From SELP01 sp035969385 (GTDB taxonomy: Bacteria > Pseudomonadota > Alphaproteobacteria > Rhodobacterales > Rhodobacteraceae): a stretch of 64,000 nt of DNA. The position numbers and the translations under genes were made by a program. The notes beneath the pieces are model-generated. The model was given only the letters and a program-made list of their open reading frames with translations. It was not told where the DNA came from and did no database searches. Location of the stretch: assembly GCF_035969385.1 (NCBI RefSeq), contig NZ_JAYKKJ010000009.1:62001-126000 (forward strand). Direction: 5' to 3'. Shown one piece after another: positions 32,757 through 40,865 of the stretch. The stretch's first letter is position 1. Each line of letters starts with the position of its first letter.

Positions 32757-34396
32757 ACCAGCCGCGAGGTTTCCACGGCGGCCCGCACGAAATCGGCGAA
32801 CAGCGGGTGCGGGTCGAAGGGTTTCGACTTCAGCTCCGGGTGATACTGGACGCCGATGAACCAAGGGTGGTCCTTCCATTCGACGATCTCGGGCAGGCGG
32901 CCATCGGGGCTGACCCCGGAAAACTGCAGCCCGCAGGCCTCCAGCTTGTCGCGGTATTTCATGTCCACCTCATAGCGGTGGCGATGGCGTTCCTCGATTT
33001 GGGTCGCGCCATACACCTCGGCCACGCGCGATCCGTCGGCCAACGCGGCGGAATAGGCGCCAAGGCGCATGGTGCCACCCTTGTCGTCGTCCGCCTTGCG
33101 TTCGACCTTGTGGTTGCCCTGTACCCATTCCTTCAGGTGATAGACGACCGGCTCGAACCGCTTTTCCCCGGCCTCGTGGTCGAACTCCTCTGACCCGGCC
33201 TTGTCCAGACCGGCGACGTTCCGGGCGGCCTCGATCACCGCCATCTGCATTCCCAGACAGATGCCCAGATAGGGGATCTTGCGAGTGCGGGCGAACTCGG
33301 CCGCCTTGATCTTGCCCTCGGTGCCGCGTTCGCCAAAGCCGCCGGGAACAAGGATTGCGTGGAAGCCTTCCAGATGCGGGGCGGCGTCTTCGCGGTCAAA
33401 GACTTCGGCATCGACCCATTGCACGTTTACCTTGACCCGGTTGGCCATGCCGCCATGGGTCAGCGCCTCTTTGATCGACTTATAGGCGTCTTCCAACTGC
33501 ACGTATTTGCCGACGATGGCGACATTGACCTCGCCGTCGGTGTTGTGGATGCGGTCCTGCACATCCAGCCATTTTTCGAGGTTCGGCTTGGGCGCGGGGG
33601 AAATGCCAAAGGCATCCAGCACCGCCTGATCTAGCCCTTCGTTGTGATAGGCGAGCGGCGCTTCGTAGATCGACTTCAGGTCATAGGCGGCGACCACGGC
33701 CTCTTTGCGGACGTTGCAGAACAGGGCGATCTTTTCGCGTTCCTTTTCCGGGATCGGATGTTCGGACCGGCAGACCAGCACATCGGGGGCAAGGCCGATG
33801 GATTGCAGTTCCTTGACCGAATGCTGCGTCGGCTTGGTCTTCAACTCGCCACTGGCGGCCAGATAGGGCAGCAGGGTCAGATGCATGAAGATGCATTCGC
33901 CGCGCGGTTTTTCATGGGCGAACTGGCGGATCGCCTCGAAGAACGGCAGGCCCTCGATGTCGCCCACGGTTCCGCCGATCTCGCAGAGCATGAAATCCAC
34001 CTCGTCATCGCCGATGCGGATGAAATCCTTGATCTCGTTGGTGACGTGGGGGACGACCTGAATGGTCTTGCCCAGATAATCGCCGCGCCGTTCCCGTTCC
34101 AGCACGTTGGAATAGATCCGGCCCGAAGACACGGAATCGGTCTTGCGGGCGGGGACGCCGGTAAACCGTTCGTAGTGGCCAAGGTCGAGGTCGGTTTCCG
34201 CCCCGTCGTCGGTTACGAAAACCTCGCCATGTTCAAAGGGCGACATGGTGCCGGGATCGACGTTCAGATAGGGGTCCAGCTTACGCAGCCGGACGGAAAA
34301 GCCACGGGCCTGCAACAGCGCGCCCAAGGCGGCCGAGGCCAGCCCCTTGCCAAGGGAAGACACCACACCACCCGTAATGAAAATATAGCGCGCCAT
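32753..34396 (-). CDS. pyrG: CTP synthase
   Basis: A 547-residue CTP synthase, converting UTP to CTP with glutamine nitrogen. The N-terminal amidoligase domain has GGVVSSLGKGLASAALG, and DPYLNVDPGTMSPFEHGEV and CEIGGTVGDIE. The C-terminal glutaminase has the Cys nucleophile in YLGICLGMQMAV and the His in GVQYHPELKS. The length is as usual. A gap of 179 bp separates it from secG upstream on the same strand. Confidence 0.97.
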   Translation of the reverse strand: MARYIFITGGVVSSLGKGLASAALGALLQARGFSVRLRKLDPYLNVDPGTMSPFEHGEVFVTDDGAETDLDLGHYERFTGVPARKTDSVSSGRIYSNVLERERRGDYLGKTIQVVPHVTNEIKDFIRIGDDEVDFMLCEIGGTVGDIEGLPFFEAIRQFAHEKPRGECIFMHLTLLPYLAASGELKTKPTQHSVKELQSIGLAPDVLVCRSEHPIPEKEREKIALFCNVRKEAVVAAYDLKSIYEAPLAYHNEGLDQAVLDAFGISPAPKPNLEKWLDVQDRIHNTDGEVNVAIVGKYVQLEDAYKSIKEALTHGGMANRVKVNVQWVDAEVFDREDAAPHLEGFHAILVPGGFGERGTEGKIKAAEFARTRKIPYLGICLGMQMAVIEAARNVAGLDKAGSEEFDHEAGEKRFEPVVYHLKEWVQGNHKVERKADDDKGGTMRLGAYSAALADGSRVAEVYGATQIEERHRHRYEVDMKYRDKLEACGLQFSGVSPDGRLPEIVEWKDHPWFIGVQYHPELKSKPFDPHPLFADFVRAAVETSRLV

Positions 34397-34575
34397 CGGT
34401 GGCCGTCCCCCGTTCGTTCATTCCAAATTGTCAGGAAATGCGGCCCGTTGTTCGGTCCATCGGGCCACATACTCACGGGATTTAAGTATAACCGGATTCG
34501 CCCCGCGAACGCAACCGGATACGCAATATCCTGTAATTGCCACCCATCGGGCGGCAACAGGTTGTGGTTTCGGCC

Positions 34576-34938
34576 TTAGTTTGCGCCGGGCAGGAGCGAT
34601 TCCGTATCGCCACCCGACGGCGGCAGAAGATCAAGGCCAAGCCCGTCATCAACCGGTGCTTCCGGCGCGGCCTCGGTCGCTTCGGTGGCCCCGTCGACAA
34701 CCGACGCGCCCGCCGATTTTTCCGCCGCGATGATCGTCAGCGCGATCGAGGTGCAGATGAACCCGATGGCAAGGATCCAGGTCAGTTTGCCCAGTGCGGT
34801 CGCCGCGCTGCGGGCCGACATGACGCCGCCACCGCCGCCGCCCATGCCAAGGCCGCCGCCCTCGGACCGCTGGATCAGAACGATACCGATCAGCGAAAGC
34901 GCAAGGATCAGGTGGATGACAAGGACAACGTTTTCCAT
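34576..34938 (-). CDS. secG: Preprotein translocase subunit SecG
   Basis: A 120-residue SecG, part of the SecYEG export channel. Two membrane helices (about residues 3-22 and 52-72) flank the Gly-rich cytoplasmic loop LGMGGGGGGVMSARSAATALGK, the family signature. An acidic Ala/Pro-rich C-terminal tail follows, as is usual in alphaproteobacteria. Confidence 0.94.
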   Translation of the reverse strand: MENVVLVIHLILALSLIGIVLIQRSEGGGLGMGGGGGGVMSARSAATALGKLTWILAIGFICTSIALTIIAAEKSAGASVVDGATEATEAAPEAPVDDGLGLDLLPPSGGDTESLLPGAN

Positions 34939-35024
34939 GGGGCTCTCATTCTGCCTGTCGTGAACGGGAGGTATCTAGAAGCAAGGGGCCGTCGCCGCAA
35001 CCCCAAACCGTGGAAATACGTGCC

Positions 35025-35300
35025 CTAGGATGCCTCTGCGTCCCGCCGCACCACTGTGCCGTCCGGCAAGGTCAGATAGTCGTCGGGGTCTGGCCGGTCC
35101 GCTGGGATATGAAGACCTAATGCTCGCATCACGATGAAGAAGGCCATCGCCGGAATGCCCATGAAGATCCCAAAGATGATCGCCCACCCAATCCCCTCTG
35201 GCCCGTTCATCGCCAACAAGGCAACGAACAGGACAACCACCGCCAAACAGGCGAGAGAAAGGAAATAGAGCGCGCGTCCGATGTAATATTCAGGTGTCAT
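35025..35300 (-). CDS. Small two-helix membrane protein
   Basis: A 91-residue protein with two hydrophobic helices at about residues 9-30 and 37-60 and a polar C-terminus ending in a PDDYLTLPDGTVVRRD segment. I do not recognise a named family. It is read in the same direction as secG and the DUF6524-like gene, with 49 bp before the latter. No function is suggested by the neighbours. Confidence 0.65.
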   Translation of the reverse strand: MTPEYYIGRALYFLSLACLAVVVLFVALLAMNGPEGIGWAIIFGIFMGIPAMAFFIVMRALGLHIPADRPDPDDYLTLPDGTVVRRDAEAS

Positions 35301-35349
35301 GGGCCCTCGTGTCGCAGGTCAACCTGACGGGAATATGGCGCGGCGTGGG

Positions 35350-35748
35350 CTATTCATCGACATCGTCCATGTCGGACTGGCCAGACAGGCGGCGGCGCAC
35401 ATGGCTCCAGTTCAAGCCGATCCCAAGGACCAGCGACATCAACACAAGACCGATCCATGTGTTCACGGTCGGGTCTTCAAGGCTGATCCAGCCATAGTCA
35501 TAGAGGACCCAAAGAAAGGTCGCCGCGATCAGCAGGATCAGCAGCATTCCGAACAGCCCGATCGACCGCAGCGTCGCCCGCAGGTAGATGATATAGCCCA
35601 CCAGCAAAAGCAGCCCCAGAAACAGGGTCAGCGGCATCTGGGTTTCCCAGTTTTCCATCCCCCAACGGGTCAGGTTCCAGCCGGTCGGGTTATAGGTCGC
35701 GGCCAGAAGGACAAAGGCAAACGCCCACCGGATCCCAAAACCAACCAT
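35350..35748 (-). CDS. DUF6524-like membrane protein
   Basis: A 132-residue protein with four probable membrane helices and an acidic C-terminus (SGQSDMDDVDE). The segment TYNPTGWNLTRWGMENW after the first helix and LYDYGWISLED between later helices are typical of the DUF6524 family as I recall it. The ATG at 35748 is the natural start; the longer frame has no ribosome site. It is divergent from purA with a 158-bp shared upstream region. Confidence 0.75.
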   Translation of the reverse strand: MVGFGIRWAFAFVLLAATYNPTGWNLTRWGMENWETQMPLTLFLGLLLLVGYIIYLRATLRSIGLFGMLLILLIAATFLWVLYDYGWISLEDPTVNTWIGLVLMSLVLGIGLNWSHVRRRLSGQSDMDDVDE

Positions 35749-35906
35749 CTGCACGCCCTCTGTCCTGCTGATACACGGGCCAACAATGGCGAGCGATGTC
35801 GGTTCCGTCCAGCCCGGTCCAACTGTCGCGCCGTTGAAAATCCGGTTTCGCTGGGCGGCGCGGGCGGCTATACGGGCGCGGGTTTGATCCAAAGGGGATT
35901 CCGATC

Positions 35907-37202
35907 ATGGCGAATGTGGTGGTTGTCGGCGCGCAGTGGGGCGACGAAGGCAAGGGCAAGATCGTGGACTGGCTGTCCGAACGGGCCGATGTCATCGCCC
36001 GGTTCCAGGGCGGCCATAACGCGGGCCACACGCTGGTGATCGACGGGGCGGTGTTCAAGCTGCATGCGCTGCCCTCGGGCGTTGTGCGCGGCGGCAAGCT
36101 GTCGGTGATCGGCAACGGCGTCGTGCTGGACCCGTGGCACCTGCTGAAAGAGATCGAAACGATCCGCGGGCAGGGGGTCGAGATCAGCCCCGAAACCCTG
36201 ATGATCGCGGAAAACACCCCGCTGATCCTGCCGATACACGGAGAGCTGGACCGGGCGCGGGAAGAGGCCGCTTCGAAAGGCACCAAGATCGGCACCACCG
36301 GGCGCGGCATCGGGCCGGCCTATGAGGACAAGGTGGGGCGTCGCGCCATCCGCGTGGCCGATCTGGCCGACGAAGAAACCCTGATTGCCCGCGTCGACCG
36401 CGCGCTTCAGCATCACAACCCGCTGCGCCGGGGGCTGGGCTTTGAGGAGGTGGACCGCGAGGCGCTGATTGCGCAGCTGAAGGAAATCGCGCCGCAGATC
36501 CTGCAATACGCCGGCCCGGTCTGGAAGGTGATGAACGAAAAGCGCAAGGCCGGGAAGCGGATCCTGTTCGAAGGGGCGCAGGGCGCGCTTCTGGACATTG
36601 ATTTCGGAACCTATCCCTTCGTGACCTCCTCGAACGTGATCGCCGGGCAGGCGGCGACCGGTGTGGGCATCGGGCCAGGGTCGATCGACTATGTGCTTGG
36701 CATCGTGAAGGCCTATACCACCCGCGTGGGCGAAGGCCCGTTCCCGTCGGAATTGTTCGACGCGGATGGCCAGCGGCTGGGCGAACGGGGGCATGAATTC
36801 GGCACCACCACCGGGCGCAAGCGCCGTTGTGGTTGGTTCGACGCGGCGCTGGTGCGTCAGACCTGCGCCACCTCGGGCGTCAACGGCATCTGCCTGACGA
36901 AACTGGACGTGCTGGACGGGTTCGAGACCCTGAAAATCTGTGTCGGCTACGATCTGGACGGCGAACGGCTGGACTACCTGCCCACCGCCGCCGATCAGCA
37001 GGCGCGTTGCACCCCGATCTATGAAGAGATCGAAGGCTGGTCAGAGTCGACCGAAGGTGCTCGCAGCTGGGCCGACCTTCCCGCCGCCGCGATCAAATAC
37101 GTGCGCCGGATCGAAGAGCTGATCGACTGCCCGGTGGCGCTTCTGTCCACCTCGCCCGAGCGCGAGGATACCATCCTCGTCACCGACCCCTTCGCCGACT
37201 GA
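35907..37202 (+). CDS. purA: Adenylosuccinate synthetase
   Basis: A 431-residue PurA, forming adenylosuccinate from IMP, GTP and aspartate. The P-loop-like start is GAQWGDEGKGKIVD with the catalytic Asp, the GHNAGHTL motif holds the catalytic His, and the GTTGRGIGPAYEDK and GEGPFPSE segments complete the substrate sites. The length is standard. Its stop overlaps the DUF2842 start by one base (TGATG). Confidence 0.97.
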   Translation: MANVVVVGAQWGDEGKGKIVDWLSERADVIARFQGGHNAGHTLVIDGAVFKLHALPSGVVRGGKLSVIGNGVVLDPWHLLKEIETIRGQGVEISPETLMIAENTPLILPIHGELDRAREEAASKGTKIGTTGRGIGPAYEDKVGRRAIRVADLADEETLIARVDRALQHHNPLRRGLGFEEVDREALIAQLKEIAPQILQYAGPVWKVMNEKRKAGKRILFEGAQGALLDIDFGTYPFVTSSNVIAGQAATGVGIGPGSIDYVLGIVKAYTTRVGEGPFPSELFDADGQRLGERGHEFGTTTGRKRRCGWFDAALVRQTCATSGVNGICLTKLDVLDGFETLKICVGYDLDGERLDYLPTAADQQARCTPIYEEIEGWSESTEGARSWADLPAAAIKYVRRIEELIDCPVALLSTSPEREDTILVTDPFAD

Positions 37203-37447
37203 TGGCGGGGCTGTCCTACAAGGCGCGCAAGCGCTGGGCGATTGCTATCCTTCTGGTCGGGCTGCCGGTCTATATCGTGGCCGCGGTCACGGTGATCGGG
37301 CTGGTCCATCCCGACCCGATGGACAAGCCGTCGATCCTTGTGGAACTGGCGATTTATGTCGGGCTGGGGGTGCTTTGGGCGCTGCCGTTGAAGTTCATCT
37401 TCAAGGGGATCGGCAAGGCCGACCCGAACGCGCCGACCGAGGAATAG
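37202..37447 (+). CDS. DUF2842 family membrane protein
   Basis: An 81-residue protein with two membrane helices at about residues 12-33 and 48-68, and basic ends. The ALSYKARKRWAIAIL-like start and GVLWALPLKFIFKGIGK ending fit DUF2842, a small alphaproteobacterial family often found just after purA. It is coupled to purA by a one-base overlap. The stop is followed by an 8-bp hairpin (37447-37472). The function is unknown. Confidence 0.85.
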   Translation: MAGLSYKARKRWAIAILLVGLPVYIVAAVTVIGLVHPDPMDKPSILVELAIYVGLGVLWALPLKFIFKGIGKADPNAPTEE

Positions 37448-37675
37448 GACAGGCGCGGGCGAGTGCCTGTCCGTTGCGCGAGCCGCGCGGAACGTCATCC
37501 TTCCTTCAGTCGGAAGTAGGTCTTGGCGCGGGCGACTAGCCCGGGCCGCGCCCGCCCCGCCCCATGGGCGGGCGCATTGCGCCGTATCGATCAGCACAGG
37601 CCGCCGACGTGGCGGAACCATAAATCAAGCAGACCTGCCCGGCCAAAGCGCCCGCCCCGGATCGGGCGGGGCCCT

Positions 37676-38995
37676 TCAATCCACCGGCAAGCCAGACGGC
37701 ACCCTGTCGGGACGCCCAAGCGGGCGCGTGCCCGCCGTGGTCCCGGTAAGCGCCTCAAGGAAGGCGACCAGATCCGCGATGTCTTCCTCGGTCAGGGCCA
37801 CCGGCACGATATCCAGCCGCGCGGCCTGCCGCGCCATTTCCAGCCGGTCCTGACGGATCGCGAAATCCCCCGCCGCCAGCCAGGGCACATCGGGCAGACC
37901 CGCGTCGGCGGGCGTCCAGTTGGCCGCAGTGCCTACCGGGTCCGCATGGTGGCGGATGATCCCCTCCAGCGTCGCATAGGCCCCGTTGTGGCCATAGGGC
38001 GCGGTCAGGGCGACGTTGCGCAGGGACGGGGTGCGGAACCTGTAGGCATCCTCCAGAAGGTCGCTTTCCCCCATCCGGCCCACGTCGCGTGGCATTGGGT
38101 CAAAGGGGCGGGTGCGGCCGGGGCCGAAGGCGGGCAGGCCAAGGGCGTGGAATCCCTGATCGGTGAACAAAGGCCCCGAATGACAGGACGCACAATTGGC
38201 CCGTCCAAAGAACAACTCGCGCCCCCGGTCCGCGTCGTCCGGCAGCGTCGCGTCCCCGGCCAGCCAGCGGTCATAGGGGCTGTCGATGCTGATCCATTCG
38301 CGGGCCATGAAGGCCCCCAGCGCATTTCCGATCTCGACGATGGTGACCTCGCTTGGGTCGTCGATGTGGTCAAAGGCAGCGACAAACATCTCTCCGTATT
38401 CGGGGATGGTGCGGACCCGTTTGGCAATGACCGGCCAACCAAGGTCGATCCGGTCATGAACCGCACCTGTCACCTCGTTCTCGCCCACGTTGCCCGCCAT
38501 CTCGAACTGGGCGGTCAGTGGAAACAGGGCCTGCGCGGCAAGGATATTGTCCAGCCCCTGCGGCAGCCATTCCTCTGCCGGGCTATCAAAGCCGTTGCCG
38601 AACTGATCCGACACCTCCAGCCGCCCGTCGTGGAACATGACCCGGACAGAGCGGTGGCCAAGGTTCCACAGCCCCGGTGCATTGCGTGGAATGCGTTTGC
38701 GGATGCGGTCGGGACCTTCGCCGGGGGTGCGGTCGGGGCCAACGCCCGTGCCACCCTCGCCGATCCCAAGGCTTAGCCCGTCGCCGCTGCCGTGGTCGTG
38801 ATGGTGGCAGGTACCGCAGGAAATATTGCGATTGCCGCTGAGGATCGGGTCATAAAACAGCAACTGCCCGATCCGGGCTTGCGCCGCGTCCACTTGCAGG
38901 AAATCATCAAGGCTGATCGGTTCGGGGTCCGCCCGAAGCGACCCGGCCAGAAGGACAAGTACCAGATGAAGACCGCAGGCAAGACGATGTTTCAT
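37676..38995 (-). CDS. Dihaem cytochrome c peroxidase/MauG family protein
   Basis: A 439-residue exported protein with a signal peptide (MKHRLACGLHLVLVLLAGSL) and two c-type haem motifs, CGTCH near residue 60 and CASCH near residue 267. The arrangement is that of the CcpA/MauG family, which reduces peroxide or performs oxidative protein modification in the periplasm. The AAFDHIDDPSEVTIVEIGNALGAF and FRTPSLRNVALTAPYGHNG segments are family features. Its 5' end overlaps that of the divergent Sel1-repeat gene by about 9 bp if both starts are right. Confidence 0.9.
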   Translation of the reverse strand: MKHRLACGLHLVLVLLAGSLRADPEPISLDDFLQVDAAQARIGQLLFYDPILSGNRNISCGTCHHHDHGSGDGLSLGIGEGGTGVGPDRTPGEGPDRIRKRIPRNAPGLWNLGHRSVRVMFHDGRLEVSDQFGNGFDSPAEEWLPQGLDNILAAQALFPLTAQFEMAGNVGENEVTGAVHDRIDLGWPVIAKRVRTIPEYGEMFVAAFDHIDDPSEVTIVEIGNALGAFMAREWISIDSPYDRWLAGDATLPDDADRGRELFFGRANCASCHSGPLFTDQGFHALGLPAFGPGRTRPFDPMPRDVGRMGESDLLEDAYRFRTPSLRNVALTAPYGHNGAYATLEGIIRHHADPVGTAANWTPADAGLPDVPWLAAGDFAIRQDRLEMARQAARLDIVPVALTEEDIADLVAFLEALTGTTAGTRPLGRPDRVPSGLPVD

Positions 38996-39466
38996 GGGAT
39001 CATTCTGGCAGGTTGTCTGGCAGTCTCAACCCCGGTTTTCGCCGCCGATCTGGAAGAGGCACGGGACCTGATGGAGGCGGGCGAATTTGCCGAGGCGATG
39101 GCACAGTTCCGGGTGCTGGCACGGTCGGGCAATGCCGACGCGGAAGAGTTGATCGGGGTCATGTATGCGCTGGGCCTTGGGGTGGAACGGGACGACGAGC
39201 GGGCCTTCGACTGGTATCTGCGGGCCTCGCTGAAGGGGCACCCGGGGGCGCAATCGGGTCTGGGCTGGTATTACGAGGTCGGGCGCGGCATCCCCGAACC
39301 GGACCTTGTGCGGGCCTACCTGTGGTATGCGCTGTCGGCCATCGGCGGGGACGTGGACGCACCGGATTCACTGGAAGAACTGACCCCACGGATGACGGCC
39401 GAGGAACGGGCGCGGGCGCAGGTGCTGATCGACGACTACCGGCCATGGATGTATCCGTTCCGGTAA
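38987..39466 (+). CDS. Sel1-repeat (TPR-like) exported protein
   Basis: A protein of about 159 residues with a signal peptide (MFHGIILAGCLAVSTPVFA) and three Sel1-like helical repeats, seen in AEELIGVMYALGLGVERDD, AQSGLGWYYEVGRGIPEPD and an initial DLEEARDLMEAGEFAEAM. Such proteins usually mediate protein contacts in the envelope. An ATG at 38966 gives seven more residues. Either start overlaps the divergent MauG-type gene, a strange layout noted in the findings. Confidence 0.8.
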   Translation: MFHGIILAGCLAVSTPVFAADLEEARDLMEAGEFAEAMAQFRVLARSGNADAEELIGVMYALGLGVERDDERAFDWYLRASLKGHPGAQSGLGWYYEVGRGIPEPDLVRAYLWYALSAIGGDVDAPDSLEELTPRMTAEERARAQVLIDDYRPWMYPFR

Positions 39467-39771
39467 TGGCTTGGTCCGCGTTGTGGGGGGAAACGGCCAT
39501 CCTTTGGCCGGGGCCGAATGGCACCGAAGGTGCCGGCCCATCGCCAGACCGCCCACGGGGCTGGCGATTTGGCGGGACTGGGTACATCGCTTATGCGGAG
39601 CGCGGACGTGGCAGAGATAAAGCGCACAGCACCGGCGTTGATCGCCATCCCGCGGTCTGCCGATGGGCCTCCTGCGAACGTCGGACCAAAGCTCATGCCT
39701 GACGGCCCCTTCACAAGATGAAAGGCCGCCCCGGTGTCCCGGAGCGGCCCCTGTCTCGGACCTCTGAACCC
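39467..39771. other. Convergent intergenic stretch with hairpins
   Basis: A 305-bp gap between the Sel1-repeat gene and the TRAP operon end. I see short hairpins near 39491-39540 (CGGCCATCCTTTGGCCG and GGCACCGAAGGTGCC) and the terminator at 39724-39749. No convincing gene is present; the open frames have the codon pattern of high-GC noise. Confidence 0.5.
39724..39749 (-). terminator. Terminator of the TRAP/monooxygenase operon
   Basis: An 11-bp stem with one mismatch (GGCCGCCCCGG and CCGGAGCGGCC, loop TGTC) lies 22 bp beyond the binding-protein stop, followed on the minus strand by TTTCATC. It most likely ends the leftward operon starting at 45661. Confidence 0.6.
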
Positions 39772-40839
39772 TTAGTTCAGGTCGGCCTCGTAGGCGGCGG
39801 CAAGGTCTGCCTCGGCATCGGCCACGGCGGCGATCAGCGCGTCAAGGATCTGGTCCCCGCCCTGAACGTTCTCGCGGAACCAGCCCTGCACCGGGGCGGC
39901 GGCCTCGGCGAACATGGCCTTTTCTTCCGGGGTCGGGACGTAGATGTCACCGCCACCTTCAACGAAATCGGCATAGGCTTGGATCGCGCCCCGCTTGGGC
40001 GCGGCAAAGGTGGCCTGCTGAAGCGCATAGAAGCCGTCCACGACAACGCGGCGCATCGCCGGGTCCATGTCCATAAACTTGTCGTTGTTCATCCACCACA
40101 GGGCGCCCATATAGGCGTGCCCATCAAGGGTGATGTACTGCAGGCCCGCATCGGGGAACTTCATGCCCATGATGTCGGTGATGCCGTTCTTGGACCCGTC
40201 AACAACGCCGGTCTGGAACGAGGTGAACAGTTCCGGCCACGGGATCGGGGTCGGCGAGGCGCCAAGGGCGCGGACCAGTTCCTGCGGCAAATCGGCGACC
40301 ACGGTGCGGATCTTCAGGCCTTCCATGTCGGCGGGGGTCTGGATGCGCCGCTGGGTGTTGGCGAAGTTGCGCCAGCCGCCGGTGTTGCCAATGGTCATCA
40401 GACGGATGGTGTCGCCGCTGTCGGCAAGGGCCATGTCGCGCATGGTGCGCACGAAATCACCTTGCAGCACGTGTTCGGCCACGCGGTCGTCGGCCATCAG
40501 ATAGGGCAGGTCCAGAACCTGCACATAGGGGAAGATGCCCGCGGCCCCGCCCGAGGTGGAAATGTAGATGTCGATCGACCCTTCCGACACGCCCTCAAGG
40601 CATTCGGCGCCGTTCGAGCACAGCTGGGTGCCGATGAACAGTTCCACTTCGATCGCGCCGTTCGATGCGGCTTCGACGTAGTCCTTGAACACGATCAGAC
40701 CGGCATAGTCTTCGTCCGCTTCGTTCGAGTTCGCGGTGGCGCGCAGGGTGATCGTTTCGCCATGCCCTTCGGCATATGCGGCGACCCCCGCAAAGGAAGC
40801 GGCGGTAATGGTCGCCGCGGTCAAGAGATGTTTCAGCAT
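39772..40839 (-). CDS. TRAP transporter substrate-binding protein DctP
   Basis: A 355-residue periplasmic binding protein of the DctP family. Signal peptide is MLKHLLTAATITAASFAGVA, ending AYA. The conserved TRAP Arg region (LKIRTVVADLPQELVRALGASPTPIPWPE) is present, as is FQTGVVDGSKNGITDI. TRAP binding proteins usually take organic acids with a carboxylate or sulfonate, the Arg making the salt bridge. It is last in the operon with SsuD-like monooxygenase, aldo-keto reductase and flavin reductase genes, so an organosulfonate such as sulfoquinovose is the preferred guess. Confidence 0.93.
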   Translation of the reverse strand: MLKHLLTAATITAASFAGVAAYAEGHGETITLRATANSNEADEDYAGLIVFKDYVEAASNGAIEVELFIGTQLCSNGAECLEGVSEGSIDIYISTSGGAAGIFPYVQVLDLPYLMADDRVAEHVLQGDFVRTMRDMALADSGDTIRLMTIGNTGGWRNFANTQRRIQTPADMEGLKIRTVVADLPQELVRALGASPTPIPWPELFTSFQTGVVDGSKNGITDIMGMKFPDAGLQYITLDGHAYMGALWWMNNDKFMDMDPAMRRVVVDGFYALQQATFAAPKRGAIQAYADFVEGGGDIYVPTPEEKAMFAEAAAPVQGWFRENVQGGDQILDALIAAVADAEADLAAAYEADLN

Positions 40840-40865
40840 TCGGAGTCCTCCCAGTTGGCTGTCTC

